DNA of 64,000 nucleotides from Escarpia spicata (taxonomy: Eukaryota; Annelida; Polychaeta; Sabellida; Siboglinidae), in NCBI GenBank assembly GCA_963995525.1, contig OZ023205.1:60450609-60514608 (forward strand), in the 5' to 3' direction. How positions within the stretch are numbered: the stretch's first letter is position 1; each line of letters opens with the position of its first letter. Below the pieces are notes generated by a model. The model worked only from the letters and a program-made list of their open reading frames with translations. It made no database searches and had not been told where the DNA came from. A program made the translations under genes and the position numbers. Shown in pieces: positions 36,601-51,600 of the stretch.

Positions 36601-39600
36601 TTATGAGTACAACCACTAAGAGATAGTCTCATCAGGTTGCAAAATTAACCTTAAACCACCCCTAGTATATGCAGGGCTGTGCCGAAGCACTTTGAAATGT
36701 ACTTAAGTACAAATACTTTTCATTGACAAAGTACTTAAGTACAAATACTCCATGGGTTTAGAAAAGTATTTAAGTACAGACCAAGTACTTTCCAAAAGTA
36801 CTTAAGTACAAGTACGTTTGGAATAGGGAGTCAGGACTGAGTTATAAAATTGTATGTGGAGATTATTATTTGTGAGGGATGATGTCCGACCTCCAGCATC
36901 AATGTTTCAATGCCCCTATTGTCTTGTCACTGGACTTGTACAGAAGCCCAGTCACCCCTAGGGGCCACTGGGGATTTATTTGATATTACATAATCACAAT
37001 TCAAATGTACTTAAAATGTACTTAAAATGTACTTAAAAGTACTTGAAATTGAAGTACATTTGTAATGTACTTAAGTACAAGTCCTTTTGTTATTTTGTAA
37101 ATGTACTTAAGTACAAGTACTCTAAAAAAATTACTTAAAGTACACAAATAATTAAGTACTTTGGCACAGCCATATGGTATGTGGCACTGTGGTCTGATTC
37201 AAAATGGCAATTAGCATCAATTTGCGTTGTCATGTTTCACTCACTAGGTGCCACCACTCAATGTATCTTGCACATATATAAATATTCCGATAGATAGCAA
37301 ATTGGTGAATGATTTTTGTATATCATATTTTGTATGTGTTTTGGACAGTTGGTATTCTTTAAGTACGGCCAGTGTGATACTGTTGCGTCCAGTGAGGACT
37401 GATAGCAGGTACTATTGCGTCCAGTGAGGACTGATAGCAGGTACTATTGCGTCCAGTAAGGACTGATAGGAGGTACTGTTGCATCCAGTGAGGACTGATA
37501 GGAGGTACTGTTGCGTCCAGTGAGGACTGATAGGAGGTACTATTGCGTCCAGTGAGGACTGATAGCAGGTACTATTGCGTCCAGTGAGGACTGATAGGAG
37601 GTACTGTTGCGTCCAGTGAGGACTGATAGGAGGTACTGTTGCGTCCAGTGAGGACTGATAGGAGGTACTGTTGCTTGCAGGTGGCAAAACACAGCAGCAT
37701 TCTCTTCTTCACCATTTCTGACCTCGCCAGTATAGACCCGATGTATCAGTACAGTCTGAGCTGGTTCATCAACCTCTTCCTAAGGGTGAGTAGTGTCTGT
37801 AATAAAAACATCTGGATGCTTATAGCCATCTCTAGAAAGGGGTGACACACAGCTCAGAGTTCACTGGCCATGCCTGTAGTCAGCAACAGGTAGGTTAAGA
37901 ACTTGATTAACCACTTTATATAATATTAGAATAGTAATTATATGATTATAATTGTAGTTATTTGATTAACTAAATTATAGTCATGTAAAATGGTATAGTA
38001 ATTAACACGCTACAGGGGAGAGGCAAATATTATTAAGTTGAAAAAGAAAATGTAAAATGATTTACTTATTGAGATACCATAATGTCATGGTTTCAGTCGT
38101 CAATCTCAGTTTGTGGAATTTTACCCGTGTCAGTTAAGATATTGTTAATCTACAAATATGTACGTTGATCAACATTTGAGACATGATCTTCTGTGGTGTA
38201 TTCTAGTCGATTGAAGAGAGTGCCCCATCTAGCGAGCTGAGTGTGCGACTGGAGAATCTGAACACCCACTTCACCTACAGTATCTACCAGAACGTGTGTC
38301 GGTCATTGTTTGAGAAAGACAAACTTCTCTTCTCCTTTCTTCTGTGCATCGGCCTGCTTGCCGCCGAGTGAGTGAAAGCTCTTCTATATGTCACTGTAGC
38401 ACCAGCTGTAGAAAACTACTGCATTTTTCTACATATAGAAGTATAGACGACAAGTTATTATTATTAAGTGACCTGAGATATGCATGGTCTTTCGAGAGAT
38501 CTTAGAAATCAGTGGTCTCTGTTGACGAGCAGTTGCAGGTATCAGTGACGAAAATATGCATGCACATGCATGTGTGCACACATAGCATCAAATGCGAACA
38601 CACACACAAACCACATTCTCAGGTGACTAGCCACACAGACACGCACATACATGCATGCACGCACGCACGCACGCACGCACGCACACACGCACGCACGAAT
38701 GCACGCACATACACACGCACACAGACACACACACAGACACTGTACCTCAATAACAATATTAAACCCCCCTCCCACGGGACGTGTCCACAGGGGAAAGATA
38801 GAAGACCAGGAGTGGCGATTCCTCCTCACTGGGGGTGTTGCCCTGGAGAACCCCTTTCCCAACCCTGGCCATGAATGGTTGACAGACAAGTCTTGGGCCG
38901 AGATTGTTCGTTGCTCCGAGCTGCCAGCCTTCAAAGGACTGATGGAGCATTTCCAAAAGAACGTACGTTATCCAATGTTATAAACATGCTTGACAAATGT
39001 AGGAAATATAAAAGTGCTTCTTTGGGTATTTTAGTTTTTAAAATATTTTGTGACTGTGTCATCTGTTGTGTAGTCGCCATGTGTGACCGTGTCATCTGTT
39101 GTGTAGTCACCATGTGTGACTGAGTCATCTGTTGTGTAGTCACCATGTGTGACTGAGTCATCTGTCGTGTAGTCACAATGTGTGACTGTGTCATCTATTG
39201 TGTAGTCACCATGTGTGACTGTGTCATCTGTTGTGTAGTCACCATGTGTGACTGTATCATCTGTCATGTAGTCACCATGTGTGACCGTGTCATCTGTTGT
39301 GTAGTCACCATGTGTGACTATCATCTGTCATGTAGTCACCATGTGTGACCGTGTCATCTGTTGTGTAGTCACCATGTGTGACTGTATCATCTGTCATGTA
39401 GTCACCATGTGTGACCGTGTCATCTGTTGTGTAGTCACCATGTGTGACTGTGTCATCTGTTGTGTAGTCACCATGTGTGACTGTGTCATCTGTTGTGTAG
39501 TCGCCATGTGTGACTGTGTCATCTGTTGTGTAGTCGCCATGTGTGACCGTGTCATCTGCCATATAGTCACCATGTGTGACCGTGTCATCTGTTGTGTAGT

Positions 39601-42600
39601 CACCATGTGTGACTGTGTCATATGTTGTGTAGTCACCATGTGTGACCGTGTCATCTGCCATGTAGTCACCATGTGTGAGTGTGTCATCTGTTGTGTAGTC
39701 ACCATGTGTGACTGTGTCATATGTTGTGTAGTCACCATGTGTGACCGTGTCATCTGTTGTGTAGTCACCATGTGTGACCGTGTCATCTGTTGTGTAGTCA
39801 CCATGTGTGACCGTGTCATTTGTTGTGTAGTCACCATGTGTGACTGTCATCTGTTGTGTAGTCACCATGTGTGACTGTGTCATCTGTTGTGTAGTCGCCA
39901 TGTGTGACTGTCATCTGTCGTGTAGTCACCATGTGTGACTGTGTCATCTGTTGTGTAGTCGCCATGTGTGACTGTCATCTGTTGTGTAGTCACCATGTGT
40001 GACCGTGTCATCTGTTGTGTAGTCACCATGTGTGACTGTGTCATATGTTGTGTAGTCACCATGTGTGACCGTGTCATCTGTTGTGTAGTCACCATGTGTG
40101 ACCGTGTCATCTGTTGTGTAGTCACCATGTGTGACCGTGTCATCTGTTGTGTAGTCACCATGTGTGACTGTCATCTGTTGTGTAGTCACCATGTGTGACT
40201 GTGTCATCTGTTGTGTAGTCACCATGTGTGACTGTGTCATCTGTTGTGTAGTCGCCATGTGTGACTGTCATCTGTCGTGTAGTCGCCATGTGTGACCATG
40301 TCATCTGTCATGTAGTCACCATGTGTGACCGTGTCATCTGTTGTGTAGTCACCATGTGTGACCATGTCATCTGTCATGTAGTCAGCATGTGTGACCGTGT
40401 CATCTGTTGTGTAGTCACCATGTGTGACTGTGTCATCTGTTGTGTAGTCACCATGTGTGACTGTGTCATCTGTTGTGTAGTCACCATGTGTGACTGTGTC
40501 ATCTGTTGTGTAGTCACCATGTGTGACCGTGTCATCTGTTGTGTAGTCACCATGTGTGACTGTGTCATATGTTGTGTAGTCACCATGTGTGACTGTGTCA
40601 TCTGTCATGTAGTCACCATGTGTGACCGTGTCATCTGCCGTGTAGTCAGCATGTGTGACCGTGTCATCTGTTGTGTAGTCACCATGTGTGACTGAGTCAT
40701 CTGCTGTGTAGTCACCATGTGTGACAGTGTCATCTGCCGTGTAGTCAGCATGTGTGACCGTGTCATCTGCCGGGTAGTCACCATGTGTGGCCATGTCATC
40801 TGCCGTGTTGTGACCGTGCCATATGCCGTGTAGTCAGCATGTGTGACCGTGTCATCTGTTGTGTAGTCACAATGTGTGACTGAGTCATTTGCTGTGTAGT
40901 CACCATGTGTGACAGTGTCATCTGCCGTGTAGTCAGCATGTGTGACCGTGTCATCTGCCGTGTAGTCAGCATGTGTGAACATGTCATCTGTTGTGTAGTC
41001 ACCATGTGTGATTGAGTCATCTGCTGTGTAGTCACCATGTGTGACAGTGTCATCTGCCGTGTAGTCAGCATGTGTGACCGTGTCATCTGTTGTGTAGTCA
41101 CCATGTGTGACTGAGTCATCTGCCGGGTAGTCACCATGTGTGGCCATGTCATATGTCATGTAGTCACCATGTGTGGCTATGTCATCTGTCATGTAGTCAC
41201 CATGTGTGACCATGTCATCTGCCGTGTAGTCAGCATGTGTGACCGTGCCATCTGCCAGGTAGTCACCATGTGTGGCCATGTCATTTGCCGTGTAGTCAGC
41301 ATGTGTGACCGTGCCATCTGTTGTGTAGTCACCATGTGTGACTGAGTCATCTGCTGTGTAGTCACCATGTGTGACCATGCCATCTGCCGTGTAGTCACCA
41401 TGTGTGACTGTGTCATCTGCTGTGTAGTCACCATGTGTGACTGAGTCATCTGCTGTGTAGTCACCATGTGTGACCGTGCCATCTGCCGTGTAGTCACCAT
41501 GTGTGACTGTGTCATCTGCTGTGTAGTCACCATGTGTGACCGTGCCATCTGCTGTGTAGTCACCATGTGTGACCGTGCCATCTGCCGTGTAGTCACCATG
41601 TGTGACCGTGCCATCTGCCGGGTAGTCACCATGTGTGGCCATGTCATCTGCCGTGTAGTCAGCATGTGTGACTGTGCCATCTGTCATGTAGTCACCATGT
41701 GTGGCCATGTCATCTGTCATGTAGTCACCATGTGTGACCGTGTCATCTGTTGTGTAGTCACCATGTGTGACTGAGTCATCTGCTGTGTAGTCACCATGTG
41801 TGACCATGTCATCTGCCGTGTAGTCACCATGTGTGACCGTGCCATCTGTCATGTAGTCACTTGTAGAAGTCTCTCCTAACAGATAGCCAGTTGGAAGGGT
41901 TTTTGTGAGTCGGCCCATCCAGAGAAGGATGGTCAGCTGTTGCCGTGTAAACAAGATTTGACCCGCATCCAACACCTCATCATTCTTAGGTGTCTGCGGC
42001 CAGATAAGGTAAGACCAGATAAAGTAAGGTTATGTAAAGCAATTTAGGATAAGGCCAGATTAAATAAAGTCATATAAGGTAAGGCCATATAAGTTACAGA
42101 CAGATAAGTTGAGGCCAGGCAAGATAAGGCCTGTTAGGTAAGGCCATATAAGTTACAGACTGATAAGTTAAGGCCAGGCAAGATAAGGCCTGTAAGGTAA
42201 GGCCATATAAGTTACAGACTGATAAGTTAAGGCCAGGCAAGATAAGGCCATATAAGTTACAGACTGATAAGTTGAGGCCAGGCAAGATAAGGCCTGTTAG
42301 GTAAGGCCATATAAGTTACAGACAGATAAGTTGAGGCCAGGCAAGATAAGGCCTGTAAGGTAAGGCCATATAAGTTACAGACTGATAAGTTAAGGCCAGG
42401 CAATATATGGCCTGTAAGGTAAGCCCAGGTAACTTAAGGCCAGGTAAGTTAAGACCTGGTAAGGAAAGGCTAGGTAAGTTAAGACTAGATAAGGTAAAGC
42501 CAGGTGAGGTAAGGCCAGATAAGTTAAGGCTCTAAGTTATGTGAGAACATATATATATAATATAGTATATATGTGACCCATCTTAGCAAAAGATTTTCCA

Positions 42601-45600
42601 TAAATGGCGTTTATGTTTAAAAAAAATATTGCGTATTGACAGATTTTGAGATTTCCCCTTAAAATGATTCCTTAATATTCATTTTATCAATTGCCATCAC
42701 TGCTACTCTGTAATTAATTCTGTTTTATGTATTTTAATGTAATTTTGAAGAGCTGTGCGAAATGTTCGCTTGATTTCCGTAAAACAAAGCCGAAAATGCT
42801 GCCAATTGCATGCATTTCTTGCATCCATTTTTGAGATGATCCCTAACAAATTGGGTATCCCCGCAAAGCTTGACACGTCGTCTCACCAAATATGGCATGC
42901 TAATAAATGCGAAAGGTGACATACAGAAGGCGAGAAAGACACCCCATCCAATGCCAGATGTGTAAACAAGTTCGGATCACGGAGTAACAACGGCAGCCAC
43001 GTGACCCAGGCAGTTTCAGGCATTGGTTCGGTGAAGAGGTCATTTGAATAATTCTCTATGCATGCAGGCGCACTGTGTATTTTCACCGCGTCACTGCTGT
43101 CACTGGTGACCCAGATAGTTTTAAATAAAGAAGCAATGGTGTTTGGCATAGCTTTGACGATGTGCTCTGTCCAAGCCCAGCAGAGGGGGTTTCCCCTATT
43201 ACAGGACCGCCTGGTTAGCAGGAGTCTCGGCATCACTGGAGACTGACCCTGTTGTTGGACCTTTTGGTGACCATGAGCCGCAGCGAGAAACTACTGCTGC
43301 TGCACTTGAGCAGACAGGGTAGTGTACGAGACACAGCTAGGGAACCTGTTACCTGCACCCGTAGCTGTGCACGCCGTGCCGATCCCACGCAAGCGAGGAT
43401 GTGGCCAGCCTGGAAGCTACACTTGACTTACTGGACATTGTCACCGATCTGTTGTCGTTATGTAGTTACATTGCACTTTGGTATTAAAATTCTTGTTAAA
43501 TATGACAATCTGTTGTATTTTTACTATGAAGATTACAAAAATGTTCATCGTATTTATGTTTTCATAAATCTGAATACTTTTTTAATAATAATACATAATT
43601 AATAAATAAAAATACAAAATCTTACTGACCCACTAGTGGCAATTACCGCTACAAAACTTTATGTATTATTGTATAAAAGAACTGCCGGTTTTCACTTTTC
43701 TTAACAATGTCAGTAATTACACAAGCAATTAATTTGTTGCTAATTTATTTATGATAAAGATTTTGTTTGTATATTAATGTAGTGTCATGAGGATGCCATT
43801 ATCTTCAAGTGTTCCAAATATCACCCAGATATGACAATGCTAACTAAGGCATAATGTATAACAGTGCAGCAGAGTTTTAGTTTTTCTTAACAATGGCGGT
43901 AATTACACAAACAATTAATTTTGTTCTAACAAAGATCTTCTTTTCATATTAGCAGAATGCCTTCAGAATGCCATTATCTTTGAGTGGTCAAAATTTCAGC
44001 AAGACTTGTTCATGGTAACTAAGGTACATTACCTGAAACATAACAAATATGCTGCTTAAAATTTGAAGGCTCTTTTCTGGGTTTGAAGGTTTCAACCCCA
44101 CACGTTTGGCCATAACTTCACTTACAATTGAGATATGTTCCTCTTATGATGAACCATGTGAAAGCTGAGACTCTGGTCTTTCCAATGGTATAAATAACTT
44201 GAACAAATCCAACATGTGACTCGTTTTGTTAAGATGAGTCACACATTAGTGCATGATTTCAGATGATACCTGCTGTTCAGTCATTCATTGTGGAGTACAT
44301 GGGCCACAAATTTATTGAGCCCCCGACCTTTGACCTGGCATGCAGCTACAAGGACTCGAGTTATTTCACCCCGCTGATCTTTGTCTTGTCTCCCGGGGCA
44401 GATCCAATGGCAGTCCTCTTCAAATTCGCTGAAGAACGAGGTAAAATCTCTTGTTTACGTTTGAGTTTGATAACAAGATTTCTAAGAGGTAGACTTTTAA
44501 TTTCACCCTATGGAGGTGTGACTACTGAAGTTTGAGTAGAACCAACTTCCAGTTATAAAGACTTTACAGCTGTTTTGAAACAAAAATTTATGACTCTTCA
44601 CCATGAAATGAGTTTCCTTGAACCAACGCTATCTTGTGTTATATGGGCCTAAAAATGAAGTTGAAGGGTCAACTGATAGATTTTGGGATTATAGCTGCTG
44701 CAAAGAAATTAGTATAAAAACTTTGTGGAAGTATAGCTCACCTAAAACTATCTATAGGTACTCATAACGTGCTTAAGATGTAGAATACCTTCAGGTGAAC
44801 ACAGATCATCAAGCCTATAGAGCATGATTTCTCAGAACTGCTTTTTCTGCAAGTGCAGTGTACCCTGTTACAAACTTTATAACTTTGTGCACACACATTT
44901 TATGGTGAATTATAGCTGTCATAGGAAAGTACCATTTTCCTCCGTCAAATTGTACCAATAGAAACATTGAGTGGCACAAGGAGACTCATTTCAAGGTAGA
45001 GGGTCACATTTGTGTGCACCTGGTAAATGACTTGATGCTGTCTGTTGGCTAAGCTGAGTGGCACGCGCGTAAACACGATGCATGCATGCCACTTGCATAA
45101 TGCTATTTGTTGACACTATTACACGTTTGTTGTGTGAACCAATGATGTCATTCTTGTCACATGACACGTGTGATTTGCATTTGTAAACACTTTCATGATA
45201 ATGGACTGGGTATTTGAGTTAAATCGAGTAACATGATCATTTTTGTAAAATGCATATTGGCTGTTTAGTACATTATTAAATGTTCTTGGCATATGTATGA
45301 AACTTCATGGAAATAAGTTTCTTCAAAACAAATATTGCTGCTTTCAAATTACATTGCACCTTTTCATTATGGGTTGAGTTTCATAAATATCCTAATGTGG
45401 TGTGGTCAAATGTAAAAAAATTTGGTATAAAACTTATTGCCCAACAAAATCTACATTTAACACACATTTAACACAAAAAGCAATACATGCTTTTATCTAT
45501 GTGAAAATGTTTTCAACATGTCAACAGAATATCGATACATGTGCAGTATAAAGAAATGTTGTAATAATGCTGTGAATGTTGTGATAACATGAAATAATAA

Positions 45601-48600
45601 ACTAATCGTAAAATGACAATGTTGCTTTGATCGAGTGCTAACAGAGTGAGTCACCTGTCGTTCACGTTTCTGGTTGGTGGATTCACAAACCTGTGTTTAC
45701 TGTGTTTGTGGTTGATGCAACCTGTGATTTCAGGGATTGTGCTCCGATCTCTAAGTTATGTATATGTTCCTTTATTTACCCTCTGTCCATATTTGGACAT
45801 GTACAAAATTATAAAGTTACAAGTATTAACATATTCAAAATCAGTGTCGATCACAAGACAAAATTACACAATTGATAGCAAATTATATAAATATTAACTG
45901 TAATAAACCTAATGATACAGGACATAATGGGAACTCGTGCACAATCCCTGTTGATCGATGTGGTCTAATTGAATTTGCACTTGGTGTTGTTTTAACCCTT
46001 TGAATACTGAATCTGTACACCAGGTCTTATTCCACGGTTGACCGATTCAGCACAGCATGGTTCATTGACAACAAAACATTCCCCGCATTTTGTTGGCACA
46101 CACGAAGAAGAACTAGCTAGTATGTTCGACACGAATGATCATTTTATTTAGTATTTTCCCTTTCGTTTCATTTTGTATTTTCCACTTTCATTTTTCATTT
46201 TTAATGTTTCTTTATATAACAAATTCCAGCTGTTTCCAGGCCTTTTAAAAAAATTGTTTAGCTCTGATTGAACAGGGGATGTGTTTCTAAAGAATATTTG
46301 GATTAATTTTTTATATATTACATACATTTATTTACATGTTTATTGCAGTATTATAAATATAACTTTATTAATGTTCTCATTTCTTGGATTGTGTTAGCAT
46401 ATTGCAATTTTATATTTTAAAGTTGTTATGAAAACATTTTAATAATCTCAAGTTTCAGTTAAATGTCATGGATTTTTCTGTATTTCTTTGCCATAATGTG
46501 GATATATATATATATACATTTTTGTACCAGTAATCATTCTTGAGTCATCTAGATAACAAAACTGGCGTTACAAATGATTTAAGAAGCTCATCTATACCTG
46601 CTGGATAGTGTTCCCATGCATCTTATGTATAGAACAGTACTCCTCTAGAACTTAGCTTATGGGGCATGATCTTGGAAAATTACAAAATGTGTAAGTCTAT
46701 TTTTTATAAGTTATCAGTTTATTAAGATTTCATAAACACAGTTTGCATTTTTTTCAAGAATATCAGCCCTGGCATTGTACATAGCTGTTTCTGCTACTGT
46801 ATGCTTTGGTAGGCCTATACACAAGGGGAGAATACATTTGAAAATACCTCCAAATACCTCACATTTTCCCTTCAATTCTTGTAATAATTAGTAATAATCA
46901 ATAAAAAAATTAGAATAAGTTTCCAAAAAAATACTGTAAGATTTTGAAGTGTTTCTAATAAGGAAAAGAAGGCTTTACACAGTTCATATAATAAATAGTA
47001 CATACTTTTGTTTAAATATTTGAAAGAATTGACTTTGATTATGTCGTAGTGTATTGGATGGGTTTCACCAGAACTTAACACTGAATTAGCACAAACAAGC
47101 TTGTACGTCATACTGAATACTAGGCAGGTTTGATTTCTAACAAAATGAATTTGAAATAACACAAAAGACAGTGCGCGTGACCATTACATGTCTGACAATG
47201 CACTACTGTCAAGACACTTAAGATATTGATTTTTATTTTTGAAATAATTTCAAACAAAATTTTGAATACAGTTTTTACTTGAAATGCTAAAATACTTACC
47301 CAAAGCAATATTTCTATACAATGTACATCTGTGCAATCAGACAGAAATGCAAATGTATTTTCCCCATTTCTTATACTTGTTTTCATTCAGTGGCATATTT
47401 AGGCGGGACATTATATCTTGGTCCTCCTCAGACAAATTGCCTGAGGTGGAATATGATTTATTGCAGACTGAACTGTAATTACACTACCCCTCCCCCAGTC
47501 TGACACTAAATCTACCACTGTTCTCATCTGAATGCACTGCTTACCTTTGGCTCTGTTCACTGGCTGTGTCTCTATTGCAATGCAGGTTTCGCTTATAATA
47601 ATCAAGGTTCCTACTTCTGATGTCAGTTCAGTGACAAAGGAAGCCTAGAGGCCATCAAGGTACAGACATTCCTCAACTACAATCAAAGGAGGTTCTGCAA
47701 AGTGTTTGTTGCAACAATTAACCAAAATTACTTATGATAACTTAAATTTGAGTGACATTTCTTAAAACATGACATTTCAATGTAATTAAGATGCAATATT
47801 AAGTTGAACTATCAGTTGTAATGATAGTTGACAAAAAGATCAAAATGGCTACTTAATTTTTGTGCCACACAAAACCAATGTTTGTAGACATGATTTTTCA
47901 ATTTCGTTTTGTAATTTTAATTATTTGACAACCCATAACATCAACAAATTCTTTAAAAAGCAGTGGATTCACTGTTTTAGGAATTGACTGCCTCCATATA
48001 TATCAATGATACAATACTATTGCTATATTCTTACAAGAATTGTGACACGATCCTCCAGTAATCAACTCAAATTACGACATATACGTTGAGAAAAATATAT
48101 TTCAATTAGGTTGAAAACTGTTATTTTAAAGATTGTGTAACAGTTTAAGTAAGGGTTACAGCATGGTTTTAAAGTGGCTTAATTTCTAGTGTAAATTGTG
48201 TCTTGTTACCATGTGTTGTTGACGACAACCACTGGTGTTAGAGGCAGCAGTTTATTATTTGTTGTTGTTGCTGTTAACTTAATGAAGATGGTAAGTAAAA
48301 GCTGGAGATAACTCAATTCCTGAAAGATTAACAGATATTAATTAACTTAAATATATGTCTGTTTATTTTACAAATGATTACATAAATTATATATTCAGTG
48401 GTGATTTTAAGTTATTATTGTGCAACATAGCATTATGTATTTGTAGTAATTTCACATATCATTTGGTGTCCCTCAAAGTAGGTATGTTTTATCCATCTTA
48501 ACGAGACAAAACGACATTAACTTCTCACAGTTCTTACACCTTCGTTCCTTTAAAGGAATAGTAGTTGCATTCATATGTGACATTTATGGAATAAAGTCAG

Positions 48601-51600
48601 GTCAGAGGTTGAGCAGGTTCAAAGGTGATGTTTGTGTGTGCGTATGTAGAGCGCGGCGGGAAGAAACTACAGACAATCTCTCTCGGTCAAGGCCAAGGAC
48701 CAATCGCAGAGCAGATGATAGAAGAAGTAAGTCGATGTATTATTTTCTATTTAATTTATTTTATCATTACATACCTTTAGATGCAAGTAGGAGATAGTGC
48801 AAGTGTTCACATAATACATACATACCTTTAGATGCAAGTAGGAGATAGTGCAAGTGTTCACATAATACATACATACCTTTAGATGCAAGTAGGAGATAGT
48901 GCAAGTGTTCACATAATACATACATACCTTTAGATGCAAGTAGGAGATAGTGCAAGTGTTCATATAATACATACATACCTTTAGATGCAAGTTGGAGATA
49001 GTGCAAGTGTTCACATAATACATACATACCTTTAGATGCAAGTAGGAGATAGTGCAAGTGTTCACATAATTTTTTATTGAAATTATACAAAGATACATAA
49101 ATATATATAAACTTGTAAACATTTCTGATGCTGACATGGATACTGTCTTGTTTGTTAGACTCTGTAGCGTATCTGTAGAGATAATATATACCACAAAGTA
49201 TGTACCACGTTCATGTTATCAGTTGTATACTGCCATGTTTTGTAGGCACTGGAGAGTGGAACGTGGGTCTTGCTACAGAACTGTCACGTGGCTTCATCCT
49301 GGCTGTCGACACTCGAGAACATTTGTCAAGAGGTGAGTGACTGGTGACTCCATTTGGGGGTCACTAATGCACACACGCACGCATGCATGCATGCATGCAT
49401 ACCACAAAGGCATGCTTACATAAACCTCTGTGAAGACACATATCAAACTGCAAACATTTGGCGTCCCTCATGGTATGCCCCCACGCATACAAACACAATC
49501 ACTTTGTGTACACCAGGGTTCGGCAACCTGTGGCCTGCAGGCCAACTGCGGCCCACGAAGCTATTTCATGTGGCCCGTGGACCAAGAGTGAGATTGCACA
49601 CAATGTGGCCCCCGGAATGACAACATGCATTTGCAAACAAACCCGTAATGCATGCACGCATACAAACATTATTTTCTATGCGCAAACATGCATGCAACAA
49701 CATACCGTAAATCGTATAATTTTCCAATAAAAAAATGTATCAAAAGCAATAAATTGAAGATTTTGTTGATTGACTGAAAAAAAAAGTGCTATTAATATTG
49801 TGAGGAGTAATTATTTGAAATCTGCCATTTCAGGTGATCACCGATGCGAACCGAACAAAGCCAACGTTTCGGCTGTGGTTGACCAGTTACCCGTCTCCCG
49901 CCTTCCCCGTTTCCATTCTGCAAAACAGTGTCAAAATGACAAATGAACCCCCGAAGGGATTACGTGCAAATCTGCTCCGTTCCTACTTGAACGATCCCAT
50001 CTCAGATCCAGATTTCTTCAATGGATCAAATAAACCAGAGGTTTGTGTTTCTCTTGTTAGTTATAATATATGCAGATGTTTTTTTTTTTATTTCATACAA
50101 AATTAATAAATTTTATGCGATTTAATGTCATATGAGCTCTAAATTAAATGTGACTGTCATTGTCTATACTTTAACCCAATTCTTCAAACTTTATGTATTA
50201 ACAAAACAAATGAATGAAATAAATTATTAATGTTTCAATACATAAGATGGTGGTGAGTGAGTTTGTGTGTGTAGGATTGTGAGGGATGTGTGAGTGAGTG
50301 AGTGCGTGCGTGCGTGCGCGCATGTAGATGGGGTGGGTAGTTTGTGGGTGGGTGGGCTGCTATGTGGGTGTCAACATTGGTGTATTATAGGTTAGTGTGT
50401 AGATGTGAGATGCCAGTTCGTCTCCTGTTGTTTCAGGTCTTCCACAAGCTCTTGTTCTCACTCTGTTTCTTCCACGCTTTGATCCAAGAACGAATCAAGT
50501 TTGCCGCACTTGGCTGGAACATTCCCTATGAGTTCAATGAATCCGACCTGAGAATCAGCGTCCGTCAGCTGGAGGTAGGAATACAAATGGGCATGTACAA
50601 AAAAGCTACACTGACATTTTTGATCGATAAATTCTGATTGATAAGTTTCGAAGTAGTTAAATGGCCCAGATCCAAGAATGATTTTGTGTCAACTGAAATA
50701 CCATTTGATTGGCCACCATCTGTTGCCTGGGTGATGAACCATGAAGCGATCTGATTGGAAGAAAGTGATATAAACATGGCAGTCTCCATGGAAAGTCCAA
50801 GAAGAAACAAAAATGTTCTTCATAAAATTATTACTTTAAATTGTGAAAAAAGCTTTAGGTGTATTACGCTGCCAATTGGAATAGTCACTAACATTTTTAC
50901 AAAATCATAGCATTTTCTGTAGTGTTGGTACAGCAAATTTTGAGCCTTGATAATGATAAATCAATGAATACATTATGTTCTCAAATCTGAGGTAATATTA
51001 ATACACGTTGTATATGTGGGGCAGAGTAACAGAGTAACAAGAACATTAGATTCACAGTCACAACAATCCAGTTATTGCCATTTCAGTGGCACTTTCATTC
51101 ACTTCACATAACTTCAGTTCACTCAGCTACATAAATGAGTACCATGCTGTAGAGAGTGGTGGATATGTGAGAATGAAGCCTTTGTGTACGAATTACAGTA
51201 TGGCTGAATGCTTCCCTGAACCATCTAGATGGTGTTTGAATGAACAGGTCTGTCAGGTGGTGAAGTATCGATGTCTTGAGTAGTCCCAAAGATCTGTGTT
51301 ACATAAGAACTTACCCTTGACATTGTAGATGTTCATAGATGCGTACGACGAACCCCCTCTCGTTGCCCTCACCTACCTGACAGGTGAGTGCAACTACGGG
51401 GGGCGTGTGACGGACGACAGAGACAGGAGACTCATCCTCAGCCTCCTCAGCATCTTCTACTGCTCGGACGTCATCTATGATGACAACTACAAGTTGTCAT
51501 CCAGTGGGCTCTACGGGGTGCCGTCATCAGGCAGCTACGAGACATTCCTCACCTACATACGCAGTCTGCCTCACACACCACACCCAGAGGTAAGATACAC

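Noticed and set aside
39050..41865. CRISPR-like regular repeats
   Set aside because: No unique spacers; repeats are contiguous, the DNA is eukaryotic, and there are no cas genes.
39305..41975. Long minus-strand frames ([15 protein letters not shown] repeats, up to 456 residues) and plus-strand frames rich in CVICC
   Set aside because: Products of a 33-bp tandem array between exons 29 and 30; frames exist on both strands and have no non-repeat domain.
42883..43602. Frames of 117 and 116 residues
   Set aside because: Lie inside the TGTGAC element, match no family I know, and contain no transposase motif.
47632..47662. Candidate short exon between exons 31 and 32 (ttcagtgacaaagg ... gccatcaag/gtac)
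   Set aside because: Exon 31 ends in phase 1; in that frame it reads a stop at once, and exons 31 and 32 already join as the family requires.
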